Shown here piece by piece: positions 16,002 to 25,968 of a stretch of DNA of 64,000 bases. Below the pieces are notes generated by a model, which worked only from the letters and a program-made list of their open reading frames with translations, did not search any database and was not told the origin of the DNA. Made by a program: the position numbers and the translations under genes. This DNA is from Phaeocystidibacter sp965659415 (GTDB taxonomy: Bacteria; Bacteroidota; Bacteroidia; Flavobacteriales; Schleiferiaceae): the NCBI GenBank assembly GCA_965659415.1, contig CBFHVA010000008.1, forward strand, positions 74,288 to 138,287. The letters are read 5' to 3'. The stretch's first letter is position 1, and each line of letters begins with the position of its first letter.

Positions 16002-17344
16002 GCTTGGAGCGCGTTTACGATGGGTTCAACAAGTCGATCAATATCACCTGCGCCAAGAATGAGGAGGAGCTCAGGATTGAGTTCACAAAGGTCGTTTACC
16101 ACCTCTTCCGTGGAAAGCACTTTTGCACCGGATACGGAGCACTTTTTCAACAGTGTTCTGCTGGTAATCCCGGGAATGGGTTCCTCTCTTGCAGGATAGA
16201 TATCCAAAAGACGAAGCTCGTCGGCTTGGCTAAGGGCCTTTGCGAATTCACCAAGGAAATCACGGGTCCTACTGAACAAGTGCGGCTGGAATAGTACCGT
16301 CATTTTCTTATCGGGATAGAGATCGCGTGCCGATTGAATAATGGCGTTTATTTCCTCAGGATGATGAGCATAATCATCAATGATTACCTGGTCATCGTCC
16401 CTCCAAACGAATTCAAAACGACGCTTCACCCCTCTGAAGCTTTCGATGGCTCCTGCAATATCGGAGGTTCGTGCTCCTGCTAAATATGCGAGCGCTGCAG
16501 CAGCTACGGCGTTTTCAACGTTGTGTCTACCGGGTAATCCGGCTTTTACCCCTTCAAGGGTGAGGTGGGGAAATTTCAAGTCGAATACAAACCAGCCGTC
16601 CTCTACACGCACATTCTGGGCCGAATAGTCGGCCTCAACCTCAACTCCGTATGAAGGTCCTTCAATAGGTAAACCCGCTTTGTGAATAACTGTACCTGAT
16701 TCTGAAGCTTGCTTGGCAAATAGAGTATAGGTGGCCACCATTTCTTCCGGATTGCCATAGATATCCATATGATCAGGGTCCATAGAGGTAATGGCCGTAA
16801 ACTTGGGATGCAACCACATAAATGATCGGTCGTATTCATCGGCTTCAACAACCACTTTTTTAGAGCGACCAATGACTAGATTGCTGCCAAAATTACTCGC
16901 GATTCCACCCAGAAAGGCGCTTGCGTGAATTCCGCAGTGGTGGAGTATGTGCGCCGTCATGCTGGAGGTTGTGGTCTTTCCATGTGTGCCAGCTACTGCA
17001 ATTCCATCACCTGCATTTACTATTTCACCAAGCACCTGACTTCGCTTTCGCATCTCGAACTTGTTCTCATGGAAGTAGCGATACAGGTTGGTGTTTTTTG
17101 GGATAGCAGGCGTATAAACGATAAGGGTTTTCTCGATGTCTCGGAACTCGCTTTGCAAATGGTTCCATTGATCTTCAAACGTCACATCAATGCCTTCCTC
17201 CATCAATCTTTGGATGAGTGGAGAGTCTGTTTTATCGTAACCCGCAACCTCTTTTCCCTTTGAATGAAAGAACCGAGCTAAGGCGCTTACGCCTATGCCG
17301 CCAATACCTAAAAAGAATATGTGACTGTACTCGGTCGAATTCAT
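15998..17344 (-). CDS. murC: UDP-N-acetylmuramate--L-alanine ligase
   Basis: Adds L-Ala to UDP-MurNAc, the first amino acid of the stem peptide. N-terminal Rossmann motif GIGGIGVSALARFF, ATP loop AGTHGKTTTSSM, and the Mur ligase motifs EADEYDRSF, DPDHMDIYG and DDYAHHPEEI are all present. 448 residues is standard. The ATG overlaps the stop of murG by 4 bases. Confidence 0.96.
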   Translation of the reverse strand: MNSTEYSHIFFLGIGGIGVSALARFFHSKGKEVAGYDKTDSPLIQRLMEEGIDVTFEDQWNHLQSEFRDIEKTLIVYTPAIPKNTNLYRYFHENKFEMRKRSQVLGEIVNAGDGIAVAGTHGKTTTSSMTAHILHHCGIHASAFLGGIASNFGSNLVIGRSKKVVVEADEYDRSFMWLHPKFTAITSMDPDHMDIYGNPEEMVATYTLFAKQASESGTVIHKAGLPIEGPSYGVEVEADYSAQNVRVEDGWFVFDLKFPHLTLEGVKAGLPGRHNVENAVAAAALAYLAGARTSDIAGAIESFRGVKRRFEFVWRDDDQVIIDDYAHHPEEINAIIQSARDLYPDKKMTVLFQPHLFSRTRDFLGEFAKALSQADELRLLDIYPAREEPIPGITSRTLLKKCSVSGAKVLSTEEVVNDLCELNPELLLILGAGDIDRLVEPIVNALQA

Positions 17345-18438
17345 ACCATCACTTTTTCGATGAGTTTTACAATTCTATCGGTAGCATCAGGGATGGCTAG
17401 TGAAGCGAGATTCTTGGACAATTCTCTCCTGCGAGTTTCATCGCTCATGAGTCGCTCCAAGTCGGCTTGTAGACGTGTGTCAATTTCGCTTTCCCGAATG
17501 AGCAGTGCCGCTTTCTTTTCAGATAAGGAGAGGGCATTCTTTGTTTGATGGTCCTCAGCCACATTCGGTGAAGGAATGAGTATGGTTGGTTTGCCAACTA
17601 TGGCTAGCTCGCTGATGGTTCCGGCCCCAGCTCGAGATATGATGACATCGGCCGCAGCATAAGCTTCATTCATATCAGAAATAAACGCGTTGATATGCAC
17701 GTTGGGTTCATCTCCGAGACGGGTATTCAGCTTATCGTAGTACAGCTTTCCACACTGCCAGAGCACCTGGTAGTCTTCTTGCTGAATCCAAGGAAGTAGC
17801 TGCTCAACCGCCTCGTTAATTCGACGTGCGCCAAGGCTTCCTCCAAGAACGAGTAAGGTGGGTTTGTCTGATTTGAGTTTTAGATTTTTCCGCGCCGTGT
17901 CTTGATCAATATCACTATTTACGATTGTCGGTCGAACGGGATTGCCGGTGAGATGAATACTTCCTTTTGGAAAGAATGCATCCATGCCTTCGTAGGCAAC
18001 ACATATGGCTTTAGCTTTTGCACCTAGTCTTTTATTGGTGATTCCAGCATAACTATTTTGTTCCTGAATGACTGTTGGGATACCCATCATTTGAGCCACG
18101 TAAAGCAGGGGACCACTCGCAAATCCACCTGTGCCTATAACAACTTCGGGTCTAAAATCTTTTAGGATTTTACGACAGTTGGCCACACTTCGAATGAGCT
18201 TAACTGGGAATTTCAAATTGGCGGCAATGCTTTTGCGGTTTAGTCCCACAATAGGCAAACCGTGAATTCGGTATCCAGCTTTTGGAATGCGTTCCATTTC
18301 CATTCTACCTTGTGCGCCCACAAACTCGATGGTGCTGTCTGGATACTTTTCTTTCAGCGCATCGGCTATGGATAGAGCTGGGAAGATGTGTCCTCCTGTA
18401 CCACCTCCGCTAACCATGAATTTTCTTGTACTATGCAT
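17341..18438 (-). CDS. murG: Undecaprenyldiphospho-muramoylpentapeptide beta-N-acetylglucosaminyltransferase
   Basis: Converts lipid I to lipid II at the inner face of the cytoplasmic membrane. The N-terminal loop GGGTGGHIFPALSI, VIGTGGFASGPLL and the donor-binding region (SRAGAGTISELAIVGKPTILIP with key residues G-x-x-T-x-x-E) are intact. The frame runs upstream to 18501 within ftsW; the family normally has about ten residues before GGGTGG, so the ATG at 18438 is chosen (another at 18444), giving an 8-base overlap with ftsW. Confidence 0.94.
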   Translation of the reverse strand: MHSTRKFMVSGGGTGGHIFPALSIADALKEKYPDSTIEFVGAQGRMEMERIPKAGYRIHGLPIVGLNRKSIAANLKFPVKLIRSVANCRKILKDFRPEVVIGTGGFASGPLLYVAQMMGIPTVIQEQNSYAGITNKRLGAKAKAICVAYEGMDAFFPKGSIHLTGNPVRPTIVNSDIDQDTARKNLKLKSDKPTLLVLGGSLGARRINEAVEQLLPWIQQEDYQVLWQCGKLYYDKLNTRLGDEPNVHINAFISDMNEAYAAADVIISRAGAGTISELAIVGKPTILIPSPNVAEDHQTKNALSLSEKKAALLIRESEIDTRLQADLERLMSDETRRRELSKNLASLAIPDATDRIVKLIEKVMV

Positions 18439-19618
18439 AGGCATCTTGTGGTATGCTGTCATTGAACATTTCGGGTTCTTCGCCAATCTCTGCCGAGGCA
18501 TGTAATCCTCGAGCTACACTTTGGACAATCCCCAAGGCCATGCAAGTCATCCAAAGGGAAGAGCCACCGGATGAAATCAAGGGTAGAGGCTGTCCAGTTA
18601 CAGGTAGTAGATTTACTGCTACCCCCATATTTATAAAGGCTTGGAAGATGATGCCTAGACCAATTCCGAAGGAGAGTATCTTGCCGAACTTGTCGTCGGC
18701 ATTCATCGAGATTCGAATGATTCTAAAGAAGAGCCACACGTAGGCCATCAGAATGATTACACCTCCAATGATGCCGAACTCTTCATTAATGATGGCATAA
18801 ATGAAGTCGCTCTCACTTTGAGAGAGGAAGTTTTTTTGACTGCTCTTACCCGGACCCTCACCCAATATCCCACCTCGTGCAATGGCCATCTTGGCGTGGT
18901 CTACCTGATAATTGGCTTCTGAGTCCCCGGAAACATAACTCTCAATCCGGGTAAGCCCGGTTTCGAATCGATTGCTCACGCCAGGGAAGGCAATGGTAAT
19001 CAAAATAAATACTCCCAATCCGGCTATGCCTAATCCGAATATTCGTGCGATGTATTTTAAAGGATAGCCGCCAATGAAAAGGACCATCATACTCAAGCTG
19101 AATATGATGGCAGCTGTTGAAATGTTGGCGGGTAGGATGAGGCCACAAACGATGGCAATCGGCATCAAACCGCGGATCCAAGTGCTTTTGAACGATTGAA
19201 TGTTGTCTCCATATTTAGCCAGGAAACGAGCCAAGTAGGTAATCAAAACAATAGCTGCGAGCGCTGAAGGCTGAAAAGTTACATTGACGATGGGAATTTT
19301 AACCCAGCGACTCGCATTGGCAACTTCATGTCCGTTGAAAAGCGTGAAGAGCAGTAACGCTGCAATCAAAGGAAAGGAGATAACGCTCAAAGGGGCGAAG
19401 TATCGATATTGGACTCGATGAACGAGATACATCAAACTCAAGCCCAAGCCCATGTGTACAGCGTGCTTAATCAACATGCTCATCACATGTCCGTCACCAA
19501 AGCGGAATGCTATGTTGCTGCTTGCACTGTACACAGGCATGAAAGAGAAGAGTCCCAGCAGAAATACAATAATCCACAGGGTCCGGTCTCCATCAAAATA
19601 TTTGAGCGCTTTGTTCAT
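18431..19618 (-). CDS. ftsW: SEDS peptidoglycan polymerase FtsW
   Basis: Polytopic SEDS protein that polymerises lipid II at the division site with its partner PBP (ftsI, same cluster). About ten hydrophobic segments are visible, with the family landmarks FQPSALAAIVLITYLA, ANISTAAIIFSLS, and near the C-terminus PVTGQPLPLISSGGSSL. 395 residues is standard. Last base of the murD stop and first base of the ftsW ATG coincide region-wise (murD ends at 19618). Confidence 0.95.
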   Translation of the reverse strand: MNKALKYFDGDRTLWIIVFLLGLFSFMPVYSASSNIAFRFGDGHVMSMLIKHAVHMGLGLSLMYLVHRVQYRYFAPLSVISFPLIAALLLFTLFNGHEVANASRWVKIPIVNVTFQPSALAAIVLITYLARFLAKYGDNIQSFKSTWIRGLMPIAIVCGLILPANISTAAIIFSLSMMVLFIGGYPLKYIARIFGLGIAGLGVFILITIAFPGVSNRFETGLTRIESYVSGDSEANYQVDHAKMAIARGGILGEGPGKSSQKNFLSQSESDFIYAIINEEFGIIGGVIILMAYVWLFFRIIRISMNADDKFGKILSFGIGLGIIFQAFINMGVAVNLLPVTGQPLPLISSGGSSLWMTCMALGIVQSVARGLHASAEIGEEPEMFNDSIPQDAYA

Positions 19619-20964
19619 TATAGCTTGCGCACTTGATCTTTAAATTGTCTTCCGCGGTCTTCGTAATTCTCAAATAGGTCGAAGCTTGCACAAGCAGGCG
19701 ACAGGAGCACTACATCACCCTTGCTGGCCAATTTGTAGGCAAGACGAACCGCCTCTTCCATGCTTGATGCATCCACTACGTTTTCAATCACTTTATCGAA
19801 TTCGCTGTGGATTTTGGATACTTCTTTACCTAGGGCTACAATTCCCTTTGCCTTGGTGCCTACAAGCGGCATAAGTTGGCCGTAGTCATTGCCTTTGTCA
19901 ACACCGCCTACAATCCAGATCACGTTCTTTTTCATGCTCTCAAGTGCATAGAAAGTAGAGTTGACATTAGTGGCTTTCGAGTCGTTGATAAATTCAATAC
20001 CGTGAATTTCCATCACTGGTTCCAATCGGTGTTCAATGGCGTCGAAATCGGCCAAACTCTCTCTCAATGTTTCCTTTCTGATATTGAGGAGTCGGCTGGC
20101 CATTCCCGCAGCCATGCTGTTGTAAGTGTTGTGTTTGCCTTGAAGGGCGAGGTCGTCAATGTTCATTGCTTCTTCGTCTAGAGTTATGAGGATTTGTTCT
20201 GATTCTGAGTTGTAGTAAGCGCCATCGTCCACATAGTGGTCCATGCTGAATGCGTGAGCGTTGGCCTTGATTTTAGTCTTGGTTAGCCCTTTGATGGTTT
20301 CTATATCATCACCGCAATAGATGAAGTGATCTTCCTTAGTTTGGGCTTGTACGATTCGAAACTTGGCGGCTACGTATTTCGCCATGTCGTTGTCGTAGCG
20401 GTCGAGATGATCAGGAGTTATATTAGTGATTACCGATATGTAGGGAGCGAACTGGTAGCAGCCGTCCAGCTGAAAGCTGCTCACTTCCAACACGTAAAAA
20501 TCATGAGGATCTTCAGCAACCATTCGCGCAAAACTGTTCCCGATATTGCCACCCATACCCACATTTAGGCCCGCGTTTTTCAATATGTGATAAGTGAGAC
20601 GCGTAACCGTTGTTTTTCCATTGGATCCTGTAATACCTACGATGGTTGCGTCGGTGTGGCGATAGGTGAATTCGATTTCGGAGATGACTTCGATACCTTT
20701 TTTTTGCGCCTTTTTCAGTAAGGGAATTTGATCAGGTATGCCCGGACTCTTAACAATGGCCGAGGCTTTCAAGATTCGTGATTCGTCATGACCGTCGGCC
20801 TCGTATTCCACACCGTATTCTTTCAGCTCGGTCTCGAAATTGGGTTTGATCGATCCCGCGTCGGATACAAATACCGGATAGCCTTGCTTTTTGGCAAGAA
20901 TGGCTGCGCCAATGCCGCTTTCACCCGCCCCGAGAACTACGATATTTATTGACTTCTTCGGCAA
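19618..20964 (-). CDS. murD: UDP-N-acetylmuramoylalanine--D-glutamate ligase
   Basis: Adds D-Glu to UDP-MurNAc-L-Ala. The Rossmann-like start GAGESGIGAAIL, ATP loop GITGSNGKTTVTRL, VLEVSSFQLDG and NDSKATNVNST (the MurD-typical NDSKATN) are present. It starts 1 base after mraY and overlaps ftsW by one base, so the run is translationally coupled. Confidence 0.96.
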   Translation of the reverse strand: MPKKSINIVVLGAGESGIGAAILAKKQGYPVFVSDAGSIKPNFETELKEYGVEYEADGHDESRILKASAIVKSPGIPDQIPLLKKAQKKGIEVISEIEFTYRHTDATIVGITGSNGKTTVTRLTYHILKNAGLNVGMGGNIGNSFARMVAEDPHDFYVLEVSSFQLDGCYQFAPYISVITNITPDHLDRYDNDMAKYVAAKFRIVQAQTKEDHFIYCGDDIETIKGLTKTKIKANAHAFSMDHYVDDGAYYNSESEQILITLDEEAMNIDDLALQGKHNTYNSMAAGMASRLLNIRKETLRESLADFDAIEHRLEPVMEIHGIEFINDSKATNVNSTFYALESMKKNVIWIVGGVDKGNDYGQLMPLVGTKAKGIVALGKEVSKIHSEFDKVIENVVDASSMEEAVRLAYKLASKGDVVLLSPACASFDLFENYEDRGRQFKDQVRKL

Positions 20965-20965
20965 T

Positions 20966-22207
20966 TTATCGGAGTTTCAATGTGATGATGGCGAATACAG
21001 CAAGCATGATGCTCACAATCCAGAATCGGTTTACAATCTTGGCTTCGTGGTACCCTTTTTTCTGGTAGTGGTGATGTAGAGGCGACATCAAGAAAATGCG
21101 TTTACCCGTGCCCGTTCGCTTCTTGGTGTACTTGAAGTAGCTTACCTGCATGATTACGCTTAGGTTCTCTATCAAGAATACTCCGCAGAGGATGGGTATG
21201 AGTAATTCTTTCCTTACGGCGATGGCAAACACAGCGATAATGGCGCCAATGGCTAGGCTCCCCGTGTCGCCCATAAAAACTTGAGCTGGATAGCTGTTGT
21301 ACCACAAAAACCCGATGCAAGCCCCGACAAAAGCGGCTGCGAAAATCACCATCTCACCCGACTCGGGGATGTACATGATGTCGAGGTAATCAGCAAAAAT
21401 CACTGAGCCCGATACATAGGCGAGAACGGCAAGAGCTACGGCAACAATCGCTGAGGTTCCCGTGGCCAATCCATCAAGTCCGTCCGTGAGGTTGGCTCCA
21501 TTAGAAACAGCCGTAATGATGAATATGACTATAGGGATGAAGATAATCCAGGTATAGTCTGCGAGATCTTTTGATATCCAGGTCAGTAACCGTTGATAGT
21601 CGAATTCATTGTTCTTGAGGAATGGAATAGTGGTTTTCGTGGATTTTTCGGCATCCATAAAAACGGGTGTAGATTGAGCCGATTCACCGTATATCTCCTG
21701 AGTTTGGACGTTGTCACCTCTTGCCTCTTCTTTCATGGTAACATCAGGGTGGAAGTAGAGCATGCTTCCCACGATGATTCCCAACCCTACTTGACCTATT
21801 ACTTTGAATTTACCTCGAAGCCCTTCCTTATTCTTTTTAAAAACCTTGATATAGTCATCTAGGAAGCCAATGATTCCCATCCAAACAGTAGTGATCAAGA
21901 GCATTTGGATGTACACATTGTCCAGGCGAGCAAATAAGAGAGCTGGGATGAGAATGGCGGAAAGAATAATGATGCCGCCCATGGTCGGTGTGCCCTTCTT
22001 TAAATCTTCACCTTGAAGACCCAATTGTCGCACCGTTTCGCCAATTTGTTTGATCTGCAGGAAGCGAATAATTCGCTTACCGATGACCATTGAAATCAAG
22101 AGCGAAGTCACGACAGCCAAGCCTGCTCTGAAGGTGATGTATTGAAATACTCCGGCTCCAGGTAGGTTGAATTCGCTTTGTAAATACTCAAATAAGTAGG
22201 TCAGCAT
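20966..22207 (-). CDS. mraY: Phospho-N-acetylmuramoyl-pentapeptide transferase
   Basis: Makes lipid I from UDP-MurNAc-pentapeptide and undecaprenyl phosphate. About ten TM helices; the family motifs GTPTMGG, FLDDYIK (Asp-Asp), NLTDGLDGLATG and the PLHHHYQKKG His cluster are intact. A roughly 55-residue insert (about residues 140-195) with acidic and Thr/Ser residues between TM segments is a Bacteroidota habit. Its start shares the last base of murE. Confidence 0.97.
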   Translation of the reverse strand: MLTYLFEYLQSEFNLPGAGVFQYITFRAGLAVVTSLLISMVIGKRIIRFLQIKQIGETVRQLGLQGEDLKKGTPTMGGIIILSAILIPALLFARLDNVYIQMLLITTVWMGIIGFLDDYIKVFKKNKEGLRGKFKVIGQVGLGIIVGSMLYFHPDVTMKEEARGDNVQTQEIYGESAQSTPVFMDAEKSTKTTIPFLKNNEFDYQRLLTWISKDLADYTWIIFIPIVIFIITAVSNGANLTDGLDGLATGTSAIVAVALAVLAYVSGSVIFADYLDIMYIPESGEMVIFAAAFVGACIGFLWYNSYPAQVFMGDTGSLAIGAIIAVFAIAVRKELLIPILCGVFLIENLSVIMQVSYFKYTKKRTGTGKRIFLMSPLHHHYQKKGYHEAKIVNRFWIVSIMLAVFAIITLKLR

Positions 22208-23670
22208 TATTTCTGTTGTTCGGTGAAAGCTTGTTTGATTTCCGCGAGATCATCAAAGGGGTGTTTTACTCCCTTGATGTCTTGATATTTTTCATGTCCC
22301 TTGCCTGCAACCAACACAATGTCGCCAGGCTGCGCTAAAGAGCATGCCGTTCGAATGGCCTCTCTTCGGTCCGTTATGGTGAGTCTCTTTCCAGAGTTTT
22401 GCGGTTCTACGCCTGCTTCCATATCTCTAAGAATGGCCTCCGGATTTTCAGATCGTGGGTTGTCCGATGTCAAGATGGCTTTGTCTGCCATGCTCGTAGC
22501 GATGTGTGCCATTTCTGGACGCTTAGTCACATCTCGGTCGCCTCCACATCCTACTACGCAGAAAACCGTTTCGTTACCCGTCCGTAGGTTAGAAATGGTA
22601 TCGAGTACGTTCTTCAGTGCATCTGGTGTATGGGCGTAATCAATAATTCCGATGATTCCCGATTCAGAGCGTTGGTACTGGAATCTGCCTTCAGCCGCAT
22701 TTAGCGTGCTGAGTGCAGTAAAGGTTTGGAGTTCATCGAATCCAAGCTTTTGAGCTACTCCAAAAACGGCCGTTAAGTTGTACACGTTGAAGTCGCCAAT
22801 CAGTTTCGTCCAGAATTCTTTGTCATTGATTTGAACTAACGTGCCGTTCAGTTGCTGCTCCATGATTTTAGCCTTGTAATCGGTCGGTTTTTTGAGTCCG
22901 TATCCGAGTTTTGTGGCCTTGGTGTGATGGAGCATGGTGAATCCGTGGCGGTCGTCTACATTGACCAATGCGAATGCCGATGACGGCAGCATGTCGAACA
23001 ACATCTTTTTCGCCAAGATGTAGTTGTCAAAAGTTCCGTGATAGTCGAGGTGATCGTGTGTAATGTTGGTGAACACACCTCCGGCAAACTGCAAAGAGGC
23101 TACACGATGTTGGTGTAATCCGTGAGAGCTCACCTCCATAAAGGCGTATTTGCAACCCTCATCCACCATCTCCCGAAGGAGCCGGTTCACCGTCACAGGG
23201 TCAGGCGTTGTGTGCGTTGCTGCTACTTCCCGTTTTCCCACGTTGATTTTCACGGTAGAGATCAATCCAGCCTTTTTGTCCAATGCCATACACAAGTCGT
23301 ACATGAGCGTTGTACAGGTGGTTTTTCCATTGGTTCCCGTGACACCCACGAGCTTTAATTCTGTGGATGGTTCGTCGTAGAAGTTGTTGGCAACTTGGGC
23401 AAGTGCCTTTGTGCTGTTTTTGACCACGACAATAGTGGCCTTATCTGACGGCTGGGAAGGTGCCTCTTCGCATATTACAGCGCAAGCTCCCTGGTCGATG
23501 GCCTTTTCAATGTAATTGTGACCATCCATTTGAGTTCCGCGAACGGCCACAAAGAGACTATCCTTTTTTACTTGGCGTGAGTCAAAAACGATGTTTTGAA
23601 TGGCCACGTTGGTGCTTCCAGTCGTGTCTTCAATTCCAGCCTTGTATAGTATGTCTTTTAGAATCTTCAT
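22207..23670 (-). CDS. murE: UDP-N-acetylmuramoylalanyl-D-glutamate--2,6-diaminopimelate ligase
   Basis: Adds the third residue of the stem peptide. ATP loop GVTGTNGKTTCTTL, and the substrate-selecting motif DNPRSENP, which in this family marks meso-diaminopimelate rather than lysine. The upstream-open frame to 23727 lies within ftsI; MKILKDILY at 23670 is the family-like start and makes an ATGA overlap with the ftsI stop. 487 residues. Confidence 0.96.
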   Translation of the reverse strand: MKILKDILYKAGIEDTTGSTNVAIQNIVFDSRQVKKDSLFVAVRGTQMDGHNYIEKAIDQGACAVICEEAPSQPSDKATIVVVKNSTKALAQVANNFYDEPSTELKLVGVTGTNGKTTCTTLMYDLCMALDKKAGLISTVKINVGKREVAATHTTPDPVTVNRLLREMVDEGCKYAFMEVSSHGLHQHRVASLQFAGGVFTNITHDHLDYHGTFDNYILAKKMLFDMLPSSAFALVNVDDRHGFTMLHHTKATKLGYGLKKPTDYKAKIMEQQLNGTLVQINDKEFWTKLIGDFNVYNLTAVFGVAQKLGFDELQTFTALSTLNAAEGRFQYQRSESGIIGIIDYAHTPDALKNVLDTISNLRTGNETVFCVVGCGGDRDVTKRPEMAHIATSMADKAILTSDNPRSENPEAILRDMEAGVEPQNSGKRLTITDRREAIRTACSLAQPGDIVLVAGKGHEKYQDIKGVKHPFDDLAEIKQAFTEQQK

Positions 23671-25652
23671 CCCAGTTTGAGTCGGATAATTTGCGTTTTC
23701 GGTTGTGCAGTTCCGGGGCGAGGCCACTGCTGGGTAACTTTGCCAGCGCCTTCGATTTGAACGGTGTAGCCCAAATTTTCTAGTGTGCTAATCACTTCCA
23801 TGCCATTTAGGCCACGGAGGTTCGGAATGATTCCATTCTCAACTTGATCTTCCCAGTTTTCGTTTTCTGCAAGAGGCAAAGGACTCGCTAGCTCATCAAT
23901 TACCGATGGCCGCGGGGTGCTGCGATACACTTCATCCGCGATATCTCTAAACACAGGTGCGGCCACAGTTGAACCGTAGTATCCCAAGGATGGGTTAGGT
24001 CGATTCACGACCACCACACAGCTATACTGTGGATTATCGGCTGGGAAGTATCCCGCAAACGAGGCCTGGTAATCGTTTCGATCAGCTATCCAATAGTTAA
24101 GCTGACAAGTGCCAGTTTTACCCGCCATAGTGAGGGTGTTCGATCGGATGTTTCGAGCGGTGCCTCTCTCCACGACGCCAGCTAGTAGGGTTTGGAGTTC
24201 GCCTAGGGTTTCATCCGAACAAATAGAGGGGTTCAAGACTTCTGTCGGAAACTGTTGAACAGTGGTCCCTCTTTGCCTGATTTCGCTCACCAAACGAGGG
24301 CGAACCATTTCACCGTTGTTGGCAATGGCGTTGTAGAATACCAATGTTTGAAGCGGTGTCATTTGAACTTCGTATCCAAAGGCTATCCACGGTAGACTCG
24401 TACCTGACCAGTTTGGATCGCTCGGCGTGGGGATACGAGGACGTGCTTCGCCTTGAATGCGAATTCCCGTTCTCTCGTGGAGTCCGACTTGGTAAAGACG
24501 GTCAATAAAGCTTTGAGGGTCTTCGCGATAGGCTGGATAAATGGCCTTCACAATACCTGTATTGGAAGACTTTCTAAAGGCTTCAGCTACTGAGATTTCG
24601 CCATATCCGCCTCGGCCCCATTTTACATTGGAGTCTTTTACCTTGCGGTTATAGATTTGGTAAATGCCGTTCTCGGTGTCCACGATGTCGGCCGTATCAA
24701 TCACGCCGTCTTCTAGAGCAACCATCAGAGAGGCTAGCTTGAAAGTAGATCCAGGCTCAGTGCTTTCGCCTACGGCGTAATTTAGCTTCTCGTAGTAAAG
24801 CCCTTCTTCGGTTCTTCCCAGATTGACAATGGCCTTTATTTCACCAGTGGAAACTTCCATAACCACCGCGCAGCCATGATCGGCCTCAAAACGCACGAGC
24901 GATGATAGCAGACTGCGGTGTGCCACATCTTGAATTCGTGTGTCTATGGTGGTAATTACATCCATTCCGTCGATAGGGGCAATGGCGTTCTCGTCATCAA
25001 GCGGCTTCCAGTTGCCATTGGCAATCTTCTGCATAAGGCGGTGTCCATCTCGACCGGTCAAATAGCTGTTGAAAGAGCCTTCAAGTCCGGCCTGCTGCAT
25101 TCCTCTGTCATAGCCAATAGTTCGTTCTGCGATTTTACCTAGGGGCATTTTTCGGTAATGCTGTTGCTCTTCAATGAGTCCACCGCGGTACTGACCGAGT
25201 GAGAACAACGGAAATTCCCTAACTCGCTGAAGTTCGCTGAAGGTGAGGTCTTCGGCTATTCGCTCATATCGATCGCCGCTTGCTCGTTTGGCTTTTAGGA
25301 ATGCTTCCCATTGACTTGCGGTTTTGCTAGGGAACATCCGCCCTAACTCTTGGCTCAAAGGCACGATGTGTTCGCTAAAGTTTTCATCGCTTGGCGCCAC
25401 GATGTCAACATAGATATCGTAAACCGGCATACTCGTAGCAAGCAACTTACCATCTGCACTATAAATATTACCGCGTTTCGCTTCGAGAGGCATATCTCTA
25501 GTGGCCAATCGCTCCGCTCGGTCGCGCAATTGAGATCCCTCTACCGCATAGGTGTGGATAAGTTTGCCAATAATGCTGATGGCAAATACTCCCATGGCTA
25601 CGCCAATGATGAGCGAGCGTTTTGTTATTGTATTGGAACTTTGCTCAGTCAT
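23667..25652 (-). CDS. ftsI: Division-specific transpeptidase (PBP3/SpoVD type) with PASTA domain
   Basis: Septal class B PBP that cross-links peptidoglycan. TM anchor at about 11-33, dimerisation domain, then the transpeptidase: STFK (Ser302), SSN (362-364) and KTG (512-514). A single PASTA domain forms the C-terminus (about 605-661), as in SpoVD/PBP2x and most Bacteroidota FtsI. It overlaps the ftsL-like gene by 8 bases and murE by 4. Confidence 0.95.
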   Translation of the reverse strand: MTEQSSNTITKRSLIIGVAMGVFAISIIGKLIHTYAVEGSQLRDRAERLATRDMPLEAKRGNIYSADGKLLATSMPVYDIYVDIVAPSDENFSEHIVPLSQELGRMFPSKTASQWEAFLKAKRASGDRYERIAEDLTFSELQRVREFPLFSLGQYRGGLIEEQQHYRKMPLGKIAERTIGYDRGMQQAGLEGSFNSYLTGRDGHRLMQKIANGNWKPLDDENAIAPIDGMDVITTIDTRIQDVAHRSLLSSLVRFEADHGCAVVMEVSTGEIKAIVNLGRTEEGLYYEKLNYAVGESTEPGSTFKLASLMVALEDGVIDTADIVDTENGIYQIYNRKVKDSNVKWGRGGYGEISVAEAFRKSSNTGIVKAIYPAYREDPQSFIDRLYQVGLHERTGIRIQGEARPRIPTPSDPNWSGTSLPWIAFGYEVQMTPLQTLVFYNAIANNGEMVRPRLVSEIRQRGTTVQQFPTEVLNPSICSDETLGELQTLLAGVVERGTARNIRSNTLTMAGKTGTCQLNYWIADRNDYQASFAGYFPADNPQYSCVVVVNRPNPSLGYYGSTVAAPVFRDIADEVYRSTPRPSVIDELASPLPLAENENWEDQVENGIIPNLRGLNGMEVISTLENLGYTVQIEGAGKVTQQWPRPGTAQPKTQIIRLKLG

Positions 25653-25968
25653 CCTTCACGATGAGTTTAGTGGGTGGATGCTGTGCCGCTTTGAGACCCA
25701 TTGGCTCAACGCGCTCTTCGACTTGACTTTCGAGTCCAATTTGCATCAGTCGAGATTTCGTATCCAGATGTTCAGATTCGAGTTCATCGACTTCAACTTC
25801 AAGTTGATTGATGCGGTGTACTTTACGGTCCGCGCTGTGGGCGCTATAAATAGCAATGATGGCTAAAAGCGTCACAAAGCCCGCAAACGGCAACTGTCTT
25901 GCGGTTCGGTCGTCACCCAAGAAGCTACCTCGAAGAATGCTGCCGATGGTATTGCCAATCTTGCTCAT
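25645..25968 (-). CDS. ftsL: FtsL-like division protein
   Basis: 107 residues with one TM helix (about 27-43) and a following heptad region (INQLEVEVDELESEHLDTK), the topology of FtsL, which links FtsQ/FtsB to FtsW/FtsI. Sequence conservation is low in this family; the call depends on its place between rsmH and ftsI. Overlaps both neighbours by 4 and 8 bases. Confidence 0.8.
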   Translation of the reverse strand: MSKIGNTIGSILRGSFLGDDRTARQLPFAGFVTLLAIIAIYSAHSADRKVHRINQLEVEVDELESEHLDTKSRLMQIGLESQVEERVEPMGLKAAQHPPTKLIVKDD